A DNA stretch of 64,000 nt, taken from assembly GCA_030695945.1 (NCBI GenBank), contig JAUYOG010000019.1, positions 148,019-212,018 of the forward strand. The letters run 5' to 3'. Under the pieces are notes generated by a model that was not told the origin of the DNA, did not search any database, and saw only the letters and a program-made list of their open reading frames with translations. The DNA is from Ramlibacter sp. Lineage in GTDB: Bacteria > Pseudomonadota > Gammaproteobacteria > Burkholderiales > Burkholderiaceae_C. Shown here piece after piece: positions 8,769 to 17,491 of the stretch (position 1 is the stretch's first letter; each line of letters starts with the position of its first letter). Both the position numbers and the translations under genes were made by a program.

Positions 8769-9674
8769 ATGTACCAACCCAAACGAACCCCCAGCAACCA
8801 GTTTGTCCCGATCCGCAACCTCAAGTACCACGTGCTGGTCTGGGGCGAGCCCGGGCCGGGGAAGGTGCCGATGGTGATGGTGCACGGCTGGATGGACGTG
8901 GCGGCGTCGTACCAGTTCGTGGTGGATGCCTTCGCGCACGATCACTACGTCATCGCGCCGGATTGGCGCGGGTACGGGCTGACGGAGACGCCGGACGCCG
9001 ACAACTACTGGTTTCCCGACTACCTGGCCGACCTCGATTTCCTGATCGACCACTACTCGCCGGGCGCCCCCGTGCACCTCGTGGGCCACAGCATGGGCGG
9101 CAACGTGGCCATGCTTTACGCCGGCTCCCGCCCGGAGCGCATCCGGCGGCTGGTCAACCTCGAGGGCTTCGGCATGCCGGCCACGCGGCCCTCGCAAGCG
9201 CCCAAGCGCTTTGCGAAGTGGATGGACGAGCTGAAGGCATTCCATCGCGGCGAGATGGCGCTGAAGGCCTACGACTCGGTGGAGGGCGTCGCGCAACGGC
9301 TGATGAAAACCAACAAGCGCCTCGGCCGGGACAAGGCCGACTGGCTGGCCCGCCATTGGGCCAAACCCGACGCGGAGGGCCTGTGGCGCATCCTGGGCGA
9401 CGCCGCCCACAAGATCACCAATGCCCAGCTGTACCGCGTGGATGAGGTGCTGGAAATCTACAAGGGGATCACGGCACCCACGCTGGCGATCGAAGCCAGC
9501 GACGACAGTCTCACGGGGTGGTGGCAGGGCAAGTTCACCCTGGCCGAGTACCACGAACGTTTACGGTCGGTGCCGGACCTGCGGCGCGCGGTCATCCAGG
9601 ATGCCGGGCATATGCTGCATCACGACCAGCCCCAAACGCTCGCGCAGATGGTCGAGGGCTTCCTGGAAGGCTGA
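8769..9674 (+). CDS. Alpha/beta hydrolase
   Basis: A 301-residue soluble hydrolase. The nucleophile elbow GHSMGG (Ser108) follows the oxyanion-hole motif VHGWMD near residue 39. The acid is probably in IEASDDSLTG (about residue 240), and the base is His in DAGHMLHHDQP near the C-terminus. The order and spacing fit the epoxide-hydrolase / lactone-hydrolase branch of the fold. It has no signal peptide. It is divergent from the acyl-CoA synthetase gene. The substrate is unknown. Confidence 0.88.
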   Translation: MYQPKRTPSNQFVPIRNLKYHVLVWGEPGPGKVPMVMVHGWMDVAASYQFVVDAFAHDHYVIAPDWRGYGLTETPDADNYWFPDYLADLDFLIDHYSPGAPVHLVGHSMGGNVAMLYAGSRPERIRRLVNLEGFGMPATRPSQAPKRFAKWMDELKAFHRGEMALKAYDSVEGVAQRLMKTNKRLGRDKADWLARHWAKPDAEGLWRILGDAAHKITNAQLYRVDEVLEIYKGITAPTLAIEASDDSLTGWWQGKFTLAEYHERLRSVPDLRRAVIQDAGHMLHHDQPQTLAQMVEGFLEG

Positions 9675-9742
9675 GAATGCTGCGCAAATGAGACAAATTA
9701 CCGTCGGGCTGGCCGGTCTCCAGCTCAAGAAGTAACAGCGCT

Positions 9743-9766
9743 TGAAGTAGGACAGCTCCTACTTCA
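9743..9766. terminator. Perfect 10-bp hairpin, possible terminator
   Basis: TGAAGTAGGA (9743-9752) and its exact complement TCCTACTTCA (9757-9766) surround a 4-base CAGC loop, 69 bp after the alpha/beta hydrolase stop. No run of T follows on either strand, so intrinsic termination is uncertain; it could be a processed or Rho-related structure. Confidence 0.45.
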
Positions 9767-9799
9767 CACTGGCGTCACCAATTGTGTTCGGGGTGACGA

Positions 9800-10720
9800 A
9801 TGCGCAGGATTTGTTGGGGACTGTTGCTGGCGGCCATGCCGGCTTTGGCCGCCGCGGCCGATGAGTTCGACCAGGGCGTTGCCACGCTGTGGGAAGTGCT
9901 GTGGCACCAGAGCGGCACCCCCACGCGGATCGTGCGCTGGGAAAACGACATCCGCGTGCGCATCCACGGCGTCAACCTCGCCGCGCATCGCGAAAACACC
10001 CTCACGGCCCTGCGTGCCGTCACCGCCGAGGCCGGCATCAAGCTCACCGACGTCAGCGGGCAGCCCGACGCCGAGCGGGTCGCCAACCTCACGGTCGAGA
10101 TCACGCCCGACAACCAGCTGGAAGACAACCAGCCCTGCGTCACCTTCCTCGATTTCAAGAGCGAGGCGAAGATCGACACGGCCGTGGTCCAGATGCGTTC
10201 CAAGGACGCATGGCGTTGCGCGTACCACGAGGCCATGCACGTGATGGGCGTGCGCGGCCATCCCGCCGGGCAGACGGTGCTGAGCTATTTCCCCTGGAAG
10301 GTGGATGAGCTGATGCCGCTGGACAAGGTGATGTTGCGCGCCTGGTATTCGCCGCGCATGACGGGCGGCATGACGCCTTTCGAGGCGCTTCCGATCCTGG
10401 CCGACGAACTGGTCGCCACCGCGCCCAACCGGACCGCCGCCGCCCAGGCCCGCGACGCGTTCTTTTCCACGACGATCCAGCAGATGCATGCCTACGCCAA
10501 CGGCCAGGGCGAGATCCCGGCCATCGTCAAGCGCTCGGGCAAGGCGACGCCCGAGGGCATCCGGTTCGGCCGCGGCGAGATGAGCTACTTCCTGGGCATC
10601 GCCTACATGGAAGGTGTCACCGCGCCGCGCGACCCGACGCTGGCCGTGCGCTGGCTGGAGCGCGCCGCAACGATGGGCAACCGCGGCGCCCAGGCGAAAC
10701 TGGGAGCGTTCCGGCAGTAG
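9800..10720 (+). CDS. Exported zinc metalloprotease-like protein (DUF2927 type) with C-terminal Sel1 repeat
   Basis: A 306-residue protein with a cleavable signal peptide (residues 1-20, ending ALAAAA). The centre holds a candidate zinc site [15 protein letters not shown]: His143, Glu144 and His147 form HExxH, with a further His154. That last His is one residue later than in the metzincin pattern. The region 40-210 resembles DUF2927-type secreted metalloproteases. The last 45 residues ([44 protein letters not shown]) are one Sel1-type TPR repeat, a protein-interaction module. Expected location is the periplasm or outside the cell. It precedes prfB by 42 bp but is probably functionally unrelated. 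Confidence 0.75.
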   Translation: MRRICWGLLLAAMPALAAAADEFDQGVATLWEVLWHQSGTPTRIVRWENDIRVRIHGVNLAAHRENTLTALRAVTAEAGIKLTDVSGQPDAERVANLTVEITPDNQLEDNQPCVTFLDFKSEAKIDTAVVQMRSKDAWRCAYHEAMHVMGVRGHPAGQTVLSYFPWKVDELMPLDKVMLRAWYSPRMTGGMTPFEALPILADELVATAPNRTAAAQARDAFFSTTIQQMHAYANGQGEIPAIVKRSGKATPEGIRFGRGEMSYFLGIAYMEGVTAPRDPTLAVRWLERAATMGNRGAQAKLGAFRQ

Positions 10721-10762
10721 CGTTCGCCGTGCGAGAATCCCGCTCTTCGAAGGATTTTCGCC

Positions 10763-11867
10763 ATGGAAGCAGAACGCATCAACCAGATCGGCGGCCAGCT
10801 CGCCGACCTCTCCGCCCGCACGCAAGCCTTACGGGGGTATCTTTGACTTCGATGCCAAATCGGAGCGCCTGAGAACCGTCAACGCGTCGCTGGAAGACCC
10901 GCAGGTCTGGAACGACCCCAAAAAGGCCCAGGAACTGGGCCGGGAAAAAAAGCAGCTGGACGGCGTGGTGGAAACGCTGTCCAACCTCACGCGCGAGCTC
11001 TCCGACAACCTCGAGCTGTTCGAGATGAGCAAGGAGGAAGGCGATGATGCCGGCCTGGCCACGATCGAAGCCGAAACCGCCAAGCTCGCCACAGACGTGG
11101 AGGCGCTGGAGTTCCGGCGCATGTTCAACAAGCCGGCCGACCCGCTGAACGCCTTCCTGGACATCCAGGCCGGGGCCGGCGGCACCGAAGCCTGCGACTG
11201 GGCCAGCATGCTGCTGCGCCAGTACCTCAAGTACGCCGAGCGCAAGGGCTTCAAGACGACGGTCGAGGACGAAACCCCCGGCGACACGGCGGGCATCAAG
11301 AGCGCGACCATCAAGCTCGAGGGCGACTACGCCTACGGCCTGCTGCGCACCGAAACCGGCGTGCACCGGCTGGTGCGCAAGTCGCCATTCGACTCGGCGG
11401 GCGGCCGGCACACGAGTTTCGCGAGCGTGTTCGTGTACCCCGAGATCGACGACTCGATCGAGATCGACATCAACCCGGCCGACGTGCGGGTGGACACCTA
11501 CCGCGCCAGCGGCGCCGGCGGCCAGCACATCAACAAGACCGATTCGGCCGTGCGCCTCACGCACATCCCCACCAACATCGTGGTGCAGTGCCAGGACAGC
11601 CGCAGCCAGCACAGCAACCGCGACGTGGCGTGGAAGCGCCTGCGCTCGCGCCTGTACGACCACGAGATGCGCAAGAAGATGGAAGAGCAGCAGAAGCTGG
11701 AGGACACCAAGACCGACGTCGGCTGGGGCCACCAGATTCGCAGCTATGTGCTGGACAACAGCCGCATCAAGGACCTGCGCACCGGCGTCGAAATCTCGGC
11801 CATCCAGAAGGTGCTGGACGGCGACCTGGACCCGTTCATCGAAGCGTCGCTGAAGCAGGGTGTATGA
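10763..11867 (+). CDS. prfB: Peptide chain release factor 2, expressed by +1 programmed frameshift
   Basis: RF2 reads UGA and UAA stop codons and triggers peptide release. Translation begins at ATG 10763. After 27 codons the zero frame meets TGA at 10844-10846, and continuation requires a +1 slip so that GAC at 10845 is read. The product is 367 residues, the usual RF2 length. The peptide-release motif GGQ ([12 protein letters not shown]) and the stop-recognition motif SPF ([11 protein letters not shown]) are both present. Start and frameshift together restore the conserved N-terminal helix. This is autoregulation by RF2 level, well established in E. coli. Confidence 0.97.
10831..10847 (+). 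promoter_or_regulatory. prfB programmed +1 frameshift site
   Basis: The site reads ACGGGGGTATCTTTGAC: a Shine-Dalgarno-like GGGGG block three bases before the slippery CTT codon (10841-10843), then the in-frame TGA (10844-10846) followed by C. This is the canonical arrangement: the SD-like block promotes slippage when RF2 is scarce and UGA is decoded slowly. Confidence 0.96.
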
Positions 11868-11879
11868 AATCCGTGCCTG

Positions 11880-11951
11880 TCATTGCGGACTTGATCCGCA
11901 ATCCATGCCTTCTCGCTCCTGCATGGATGCCGGGTCAAGCCCGGCATGACG
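11880..11951. repeat. Composite palindromic intergenic repeat (REP-like)
   Basis: Two hairpins lie between prfB and the HAD gene. The first has arms ATTGCGGA/TCCGCAAT (11882-11902, loop CTTGA). The second has arms ATGCCGGG/CCCGGCAT (11927-11947, loop TCAAG). A shorter pair CCATG/CATGG is nested between them. Elements with this loop-and-arm layout recur in many proteobacterial genomes. Only one copy lies in this window, so dispersal must be checked genome-wide. It ends 4 bp before the GTG of the next gene. Confidence 0.7.
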
Positions 11952-11955
11952 GGCC

Positions 11956-12621
11956 GTGACAACCGCGGCCCTGATTTTCGACATGGACGGCACGATGGTC
12001 GACTCCATGCCGTGGCACGCGAAGAGCTGGGTCGAGTTCACCCGGCGCCACGGGCTCGACATGGACGTGGCCGACATCATGCGCCGCACCACCGGCCGCA
12101 CCGGCGTGGAGTGCATGTGCGAGGTGTTCGAGCGCGCCGTGCCCCATGACGAAGCGCTGGGGCTGATCGGCGAGAAGGAAGCAATCTACCGCGAGCTGTT
12201 CGGCCCGGTGTTCGCCGAAGTCGGCGGCTTCCGCCGCTTCGCGGCCGATGCGATGGCGCGTGGCCTGAAGGTGGGCGTCGGCACGGCCGGCGACCGGCAC
12301 AACATTTCCTTCACCCTCTCGCACTTGAAGATGGACAGCGCCCCGCACGCGGTGGTGGGCGGCGACGAGGGCCTGCCCGGCAAGCCGGAGCCCGCGATCT
12401 TCCTGGAGGCCGCGCGGCGCCTGGGCGTCGCGCCGGAGCGCTGCATCGTGTTCGAGGATGCGCCTTTCGGTATCGAGGCGGCGCGGCGCGCGGGAATGCG
12501 CGCGGTGGCGGTATGCACGAGTCACGAAGCCGGCGAACTGGCCGGAGCCCATGTGGTCGCGCAGGTGCGTGACTACCATGAACTTGCAAGAACGAACTTC
12601 CTGGAGAGCCTTTATGCGTGA
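11956..12621 (+). CDS. HAD-superfamily hydrolase (beta-phosphoglucomutase/phosphatase-like)
   Basis: A 221-residue phosphatase or phosphomutase. Motif I is FDMDGTMVDS with nucleophile Asp9 and acid/base Asp11. Motif II is GVGTAGD near residue 115, motif III the Lys in GKPEP, and motif IV FEDAPFGIEAARRAG near 165. A four-helix cap lies between motif I and II, as in subfamily IA. The start chosen is GTG 11956, the earliest giving the motif I context; it lacks a clear ribosome site because the palindromic repeat abuts it. Its stop overlaps the pepN start by 8 bp, so the two are probably co-translated. Substrate unknown, likely a sugar phosphate. Confidence 0.88.
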   Translation: MTTAALIFDMDGTMVDSMPWHAKSWVEFTRRHGLDMDVADIMRRTTGRTGVECMCEVFERAVPHDEALGLIGEKEAIYRELFGPVFAEVGGFRRFAADAMARGLKVGVGTAGDRHNISFTLSHLKMDSAPHAVVGGDEGLPGKPEPAIFLEAARRLGVAPERCIVFEDAPFGIEAARRAGMRAVAVCTSHEAGELAGAHVVAQVRDYHELARTNFLESLYA

Positions 12622-15268
12622 AGGACACAACAACGTCATCTACCGTTCCGACTACCAGGCCCCGGCCTTCTGGATCGACAACGTGGAACTGACATTCGAC
12701 CTCGACCCGGCCAAGACCCGCGTGCTGAACAAGATGAAGGTGCGGCGCAACGCCGACGCGGTGCCGCAGTCCCTGCGGCTGGACGGCGAGGAGCTGAATC
12801 TCGCGCGCGTGCTGGTGAACGGCGAGGGCACCTCCTTCAAGCTGGAGGACAACCAGCTGGTCCTGGAGAACCTGCCCGAGGGCGACGAACCCTTCGACCT
12901 GGAGATCTTCACCACCTGCTGCCCCGCGAAGAACAGCAAGCTCATGGGCCTGTACGTGAGCAACGACTCGTTCTTCACGCAATGCGAGGCCGAGGGCTTC
13001 CGCCGCATCACCTACTTCCTGGACCGCCCGGACGTGATGGCGAGCTACTCGGTGCTGATCCGCGCCGACAAGGCGGCCTACCCCGTGCTGCTGTCCAATG
13101 GCAACCTGGTAGAGCAAGGCGAGCTGGAAGAAGGCCGCCATTACGCCCGCTGGGTGGACCCGTTCAGGAAGCCGAGCTACCTGTTCGCCCTGGTCGCCGG
13201 GCAGCTGGTGGCGCGCGAGCAGCGCATCACCTCGCGCGCCGGCAAGGAGCACCTGCTGCAGGTCTATGTGCGCCCCGGCGACCTGGACAAGACCGAGCAC
13301 GCGATGAACTCGCTGATGGCCTCCGTGGCGTGGGACGAGGCGCGCTTCGGCCTGTCGCTCGACCTGGAGCGCTTCATGATCGTCGCCACCAGCGACTTCA
13401 ACATGGGCGCGATGGAGAACAAGGGCCTGAACATCTTCAACACCAAGTACGTCCTGGCCAGCCAGGCGACGGCGACGGACACCGACTTCAGCAACATCGA
13501 AAGCGTGGTGGGCCACGAGTACTTCCACAACTGGACCGGCAACCGCATCACCTGCCGCGACTGGTTCCAGCTGTCGCTGAAGGAGGGTCTCACGGTGTTC
13601 CGCGACCAGGAGTTCAGCATGGACCTGGCGGGTGCCCCCTCGGCGCGCGCCGTCAAGCGCATCGAGGACGTCCGGGTGCTGCGCACCGCGCAGTTCCCGG
13701 AGGATGCCGGCCCGATGGCGCACCCGGTGCGGCCCGACCAGTACCTGGAAATCAACAACTTCTACACCGTCACGGTGTACGAAAAAGGCGCCGAAGTCGT
13801 GCGCATGATGCAGACGCTGGTGGGACGCGAGGGCTTCGCCCGCGGCATGAACCTCTACTTCCAGCGCCACGACGGCAGCGCCGTGACCTGCGACGACTTC
13901 GCCCAGGCCATCGCCGACGCCAACCCGGATTCGAGGCTGGCGCAGTTGCTGCCGCAGTTCAAGCGCTGGTACAGCCAGGCCGGCACGCCGCGCGTCAAGG
14001 TGGCGACGCAGTACGACGCCGCCTCGGGTATCTACAACCTGACCCTGTCGCAAAGCTGTGCGGCGACACCCGGCCAGGAGGCGAAGGAACCCTTCGTCGT
14101 CCCGATCGCGCTGGGCCTGCTCGCGCCCGACGGCCGCGAGCTCACGAACGGCATGCACGTCCTCACCGAAGCCAGCGAGACGCTGAGCTTCCCTGGCCTG
14201 CAAGCCGAACCCGTTCCGTCCATCCTGCGCGGGTTCAGCGCGCCCGTGATCCTGGAGTTCGACTACAGCGACGAGCAGCTGCTCACGCTGCTCGCGCACG
14301 ACACCGACCCGTTCAACATGTGGGAGGCGGGCCAGCGGCTGGCCGTCAACCGCGCCCTCGCCTTCATCCGCCAGGAAGGCCTCACGGCGGGCGACATCCG
14401 GCTCGATGCGCCGTACGTCGAAGCGATGCGCAAGATCCTGCGCCACCCCGCGCTCGACGCCGCATTCAAGGAACTGGTGCTGACCTTGCCCGCCGAAACC
14501 TATCTGGCCGAACAGCTGGACGTGGTCGACCCGCAACGCATCCACACGGTACGCGAAGCGATGCGCGAGCAGCTCGCCGATGCCCTGTACGATGACTGGC
14601 AATGGGCCTTCGACGCCCATCGCGAGAATGGCGCCTACCAGCCCGATTCGGTCTCCTCCGGCCGCCGGGCGCTGGCCGGCATGGCGCTCACGCACCTGTG
14701 CCTGGCGGCGCGCAGGAGCGGCGACGCGGTCTGGCCGGGCAAGGCCTACCAGCGCTTCAAGGATGCCGGCAACATGACGGACCGCTTCAATGCGCTCGCC
14801 GCCCTGGTCACCACCGGGCACGAGCTGGCCGGACAAGCACTGCAGCGCTTCCACGCGATGTTCAAGGACGAGGCGCTGGTGCTGGACAAGTGGTTTGCGC
14901 TCCAGGCTGGCGCGCCGGACCGCGGCGGCAACGTCCTGCCCGCCGTGAAGCAGCTGATGAAACACCCGGACTTCAACATCCGCAACCCGAATCGCGCGCG
15001 CAGCGTGATCTTCAGCTACTGCAGCGCCAACCCCGGCGGGTTCCACCGCCCGGACGCGGCGGGCTACGTGTACTGGAGCGAGCGCGTGATCGAGCTCGAC
15101 GGCATGAACCCGCAGGTCGCCGCGCGGCTGGCGCGCGCGCTGGACCGCTGGAAGAAGCTGGTGGAGCCGATGCGAGGCGCCGCGCGCGAGGCGATCGCCC
15201 GCGTCGCGGCCAAGCCCGATTTGAGCAACGACGTGCGCGAGGTAGTGACGCGCGCGCTGGCTGATTGA
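12614..15268 (+). CDS. pepN: Aminopeptidase N
   Basis: An 884-residue M1 zinc aminopeptidase of normal proteobacterial length, removing N-terminal residues from peptides in the cytosol. The exopeptidase motif GAMENKG is near residue 268. The zinc site is HEYFHNWTGNR (His301, Glu302, His305) with Glu324 in LKEGLTVFRDQEF. The C-terminal DUF3458-type helical region is complete. The ATG at 12614 overlaps the end of the HAD gene; the longer upstream frame would run inside that gene. It is followed 16 bp later by the phosphofructokinase gene. Confidence 0.97.
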   Translation: MREGHNNVIYRSDYQAPAFWIDNVELTFDLDPAKTRVLNKMKVRRNADAVPQSLRLDGEELNLARVLVNGEGTSFKLEDNQLVLENLPEGDEPFDLEIFTTCCPAKNSKLMGLYVSNDSFFTQCEAEGFRRITYFLDRPDVMASYSVLIRADKAAYPVLLSNGNLVEQGELEEGRHYARWVDPFRKPSYLFALVAGQLVAREQRITSRAGKEHLLQVYVRPGDLDKTEHAMNSLMASVAWDEARFGLSLDLERFMIVATSDFNMGAMENKGLNIFNTKYVLASQATATDTDFSNIESVVGHEYFHNWTGNRITCRDWFQLSLKEGLTVFRDQEFSMDLAGAPSARAVKRIEDVRVLRTAQFPEDAGPMAHPVRPDQYLEINNFYTVTVYEKGAEVVRMMQTLVGREGFARGMNLYFQRHDGSAVTCDDFAQAIADANPDSRLAQLLPQFKRWYSQAGTPRVKVATQYDAASGIYNLTLSQSCAATPGQEAKEPFVVPIALGLLAPDGRELTNGMHVLTEASETLSFPGLQAEPVPSILRGFSAPVILEFDYSDEQLLTLLAHDTDPFNMWEAGQRLAVNRALAFIRQEGLTAGDIRLDAPYVEAMRKILRHPALDAAFKELVLTLPAETYLAEQLDVVDPQRIHTVREAMREQLADALYDDWQWAFDAHRENGAYQPDSVSSGRRALAGMALTHLCLAARRSGDAVWPGKAYQRFKDAGNMTDRFNALAALVTTGHELAGQALQRFHAMFKDEALVLDKWFALQAGAPDRGGNVLPAVKQLMKHPDFNIRNPNRARSVIFSYCSANPGGFHRPDAAGYVYWSERVIELDGMNPQVAARLARALDRWKKLVEPMRGAAREAIARVAAKPDLSNDVREVVTRALAD

Positions 15269-15284
15269 CGAAGGAACCAAGGAA

Positions 15285-16547
15285 ATGGCTGCGAAAAAGA
15301 AGAACGCGTTCTACGCGCAATCGGGCGGTGTCACGGCCGTCATCAACGCGTCCGCCTGCGGCGTGATCGAAACGGCCCGGGCGCACAAGGACAAGATCGG
15401 CAAGGTCTATGCCGGGCGCAACGGCATCATCGGGGCGTTGACCGAGGACCTGATCGACACCGGCAAGGAGTCCGCCTCGGCCATCGCGCTGCTGCGCTCC
15501 ACGCCCTCGGGCGCGTTCGGCTCCTGCCGGTTCAAGCTCAAGTCGCTGGAAGCCAACAAGCGCGAGTACGAACGCCTGATCGAGGTCTTCAGGGCCCACG
15601 ACATCGGCTACTTCTTCTACAACGGCGGCGGCGACTCGGCCGACACCTGCTACAAGGTGAGCCAGCTGTCCGAGGCCATGGACTATCCGATCCAGGCCAT
15701 CCACGTGCCCAAGACGGTGGACAATGACCTGCCGATCACCGACTGCTGCCCGGGCTTCGGCTCGGTCGCGAAGTACGTCGCCGTGTCGGCGCTCGAAGCG
15801 TCGTTCGACGTGCGCTCCATGGCCAAGACCTCGACCAAGGTCTTCGTCCTCGAAGTCATGGGACGGCACGCGGGCTGGATCGCGGCCGCCGGCGGCCTGA
15901 TCGAAGACCACGGTATCCCGGTCGTGGTCCTGTTCCCGGAAATCGAATTCGACGAAAAGAAGTTCCTGGCGCGGGTCGATTCGCTGGTGAAGAAGCACGG
16001 CTACTGCACGGTGGTGGTGTCCGAGGGCTGCCACTACCCCGATGGCAGGTTCCTGGCCGAGCAGGGCACGCGCGATGCGTTCGGCCATGCGCAGCTGGGC
16101 GGCGCCGCGCCGGTGGTGGCCAACATGATCAAGCAGGCACACGGCTACAAGTTCCACTGGGCCGTGGCCGATTACCTGCAGCGCGCGGCACGCCATATCG
16201 CGTCGCAAACCGACGTGAAGCAGGCCTACGAGCTGGGCAAGGCCGCCGTGCAGCTCGCGCTGAAGGGTCACAACGCCGTCATGCCGACCATCGACCGCGT
16301 GAGCGACAAGCCGTACAAGTACAAGATCGGCATGGCGCCGCTCGCCAAGGTGGCGAACGTCGAGAAGTTCATGCCCCGCAACTTCATCACGGCCGACGGC
16401 TTCGGCATCACCGAGCCCTGCAAGCGGTACCTGTTGCCCCTGATCCAGGGCGAGGACTACCCGAAGTACAAGAACGGGGTACCGGTGTACGCCACGCTCA
16501 AGAACGTGGCTGTACCCAGGAAGCTGACGGCGTTCGCGCTGAAGTAG
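15285..16547 (+). CDS. pfp: Diphosphate-dependent 6-phosphofructokinase
   Basis: A 420-residue phosphofructokinase; the PPi-type enzyme reversibly phosphorylates fructose-6-phosphate using pyrophosphate. The substrate-site motif PKTVDNDLP (residues 142-150) has Lys where ATP-dependent enzymes have Gly, the marker of PPi use. The phosphoryl-donor motif reads GGGDS (114-118), with Ser where many PPi enzymes have Asp, so donor specificity deserves testing. The MGRHAGW block (near residue 190) binds fructose-6-phosphate. A ribosome site (aagga) precedes ATG 15285. The gene probably shares the pepN transcript. Confidence 0.92.
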   Translation: MAAKKKNAFYAQSGGVTAVINASACGVIETARAHKDKIGKVYAGRNGIIGALTEDLIDTGKESASAIALLRSTPSGAFGSCRFKLKSLEANKREYERLIEVFRAHDIGYFFYNGGGDSADTCYKVSQLSEAMDYPIQAIHVPKTVDNDLPITDCCPGFGSVAKYVAVSALEASFDVRSMAKTSTKVFVLEVMGRHAGWIAAAGGLIEDHGIPVVVLFPEIEFDEKKFLARVDSLVKKHGYCTVVVSEGCHYPDGRFLAEQGTRDAFGHAQLGGAAPVVANMIKQAHGYKFHWAVADYLQRAARHIASQTDVKQAYELGKAAVQLALKGHNAVMPTIDRVSDKPYKYKIGMAPLAKVANVEKFMPRNFITADGFGITEPCKRYLLPLIQGEDYPKYKNGVPVYATLKNVAVPRKLTAFALK

Positions 16548-16556
16548 CCGCGTGGC

Positions 16557-17450
16557 TCAGGCGCCCAGGCGCGCCAGGAATCTGGCCAGCAGCTCGTTGA
16601 ATTTGTCCGGCTGGTCGAGGAACACCGCGTGGCCCGCCTGGGCCACAGCTTCGAACTGCGCACCGCCGATCTGCTGCGCCATCGCGCGCTGCGATTCGGC
16701 GTTCGGGCCTTCGGCGGCGATCACCAGCGTCGGACGGTTGAATTTCTTCAGCGCGGGCCTGCGGTCGATCAGGACGAAATCCATCATCAGCATGCCGATG
16801 CCGAGATCGGGCGGTGTGCGCAGGCCGAGCTCGACGAATTCTTCGATGCGCGCCTTGCCCGCAGGCGACTGGATGATGGCGTTCATCATCCCGCGCAGGT
16901 ATTCGCGCGGATAACGCGCATACAGGCTCATGCGCTCGAGTTGCTGCTGCATGGCCGCGGGCGGCGACATCGCGGCAGCCGGGCCGGCCCCGAGGGGGGA
17001 ATCGACCAGGACGTAGCCCGCCACCCGCTCGCCCTCGAATGCCGCCGCATAGGCGGCCACGTCCTGCACGCCCTGGGACCAGCCCACCAGCACCACCTTG
17101 TCCAGCGCCAGCGCCTTGATCACCTCGTGCAGGTCAATCGCGCGGCGCTCGGGCGTATTGCCGCGCGGGGCCAGGGTCGAGAAGCCCTGGGACCGCGGGT
17201 CGAGCGACACGACGCGGGCACGCGAGGCGAACGCCGCCATGGCATCGCGCCAGACGGCGGTCGTCATGCCCCAGCCGGGCACGAAAAGGATCGTGGTCTT
17301 CGCGTTCCGGTCCCCGCCGTCGATGACGCGCAGGGAGATGTCTTTCTCCACGGCGATGTCGGCCTGGGTCCAGGCGCCCTGGCCGATCGCGCCGCCGCAC
17401 AACATCGACGCGATGAACAAACCCGCAATGCAGTGACGCAATCCCATCAT
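16557..17450 (-). CDS. Exported alpha/beta hydrolase
   Basis: A 297-residue hydrolase with an N-terminal signal peptide (MMGLRHCIAGLFIASMLCGGAIGQ). Two adjacent ATGs occur at 17450 and 17447, both behind a strong aggag ribosome site. The nucleophile motif is GWSQGVQD, so Gly-x-Ser-x-Gly with Ser near residue 124. The oxyanion motif is VPGWGMT, and the base is His in AQAGHAVFLDQP near 275. It is probably periplasmic. The neighbouring minus-strand subtilase gene upstream (ending 17492) suggests a shared transcript. Substrate unknown. Confidence 0.87.
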   Translation of the reverse strand: MMGLRHCIAGLFIASMLCGGAIGQGAWTQADIAVEKDISLRVIDGGDRNAKTTILFVPGWGMTTAVWRDAMAAFASRARVVSLDPRSQGFSTLAPRGNTPERRAIDLHEVIKALALDKVVLVGWSQGVQDVAAYAAAFEGERVAGYVLVDSPLGAGPAAAMSPPAAMQQQLERMSLYARYPREYLRGMMNAIIQSPAGKARIEEFVELGLRTPPDLGIGMLMMDFVLIDRRPALKKFNRPTLVIAAEGPNAESQRAMAQQIGGAQFEAVAQAGHAVFLDQPDKFNELLARFLARLGA

Positions 17451-17491
17451 CGGCTCCTCTTGAAATCTTTCACCGTCCCGTCGCGGCCCGC

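Noticed and set aside
12311..15280. A 989-codon minus-strand frame opposite pepN
   Set aside because: The composition is His/Arg/Val-rich and non-protein-like; pepN on the plus strand has all family motifs.
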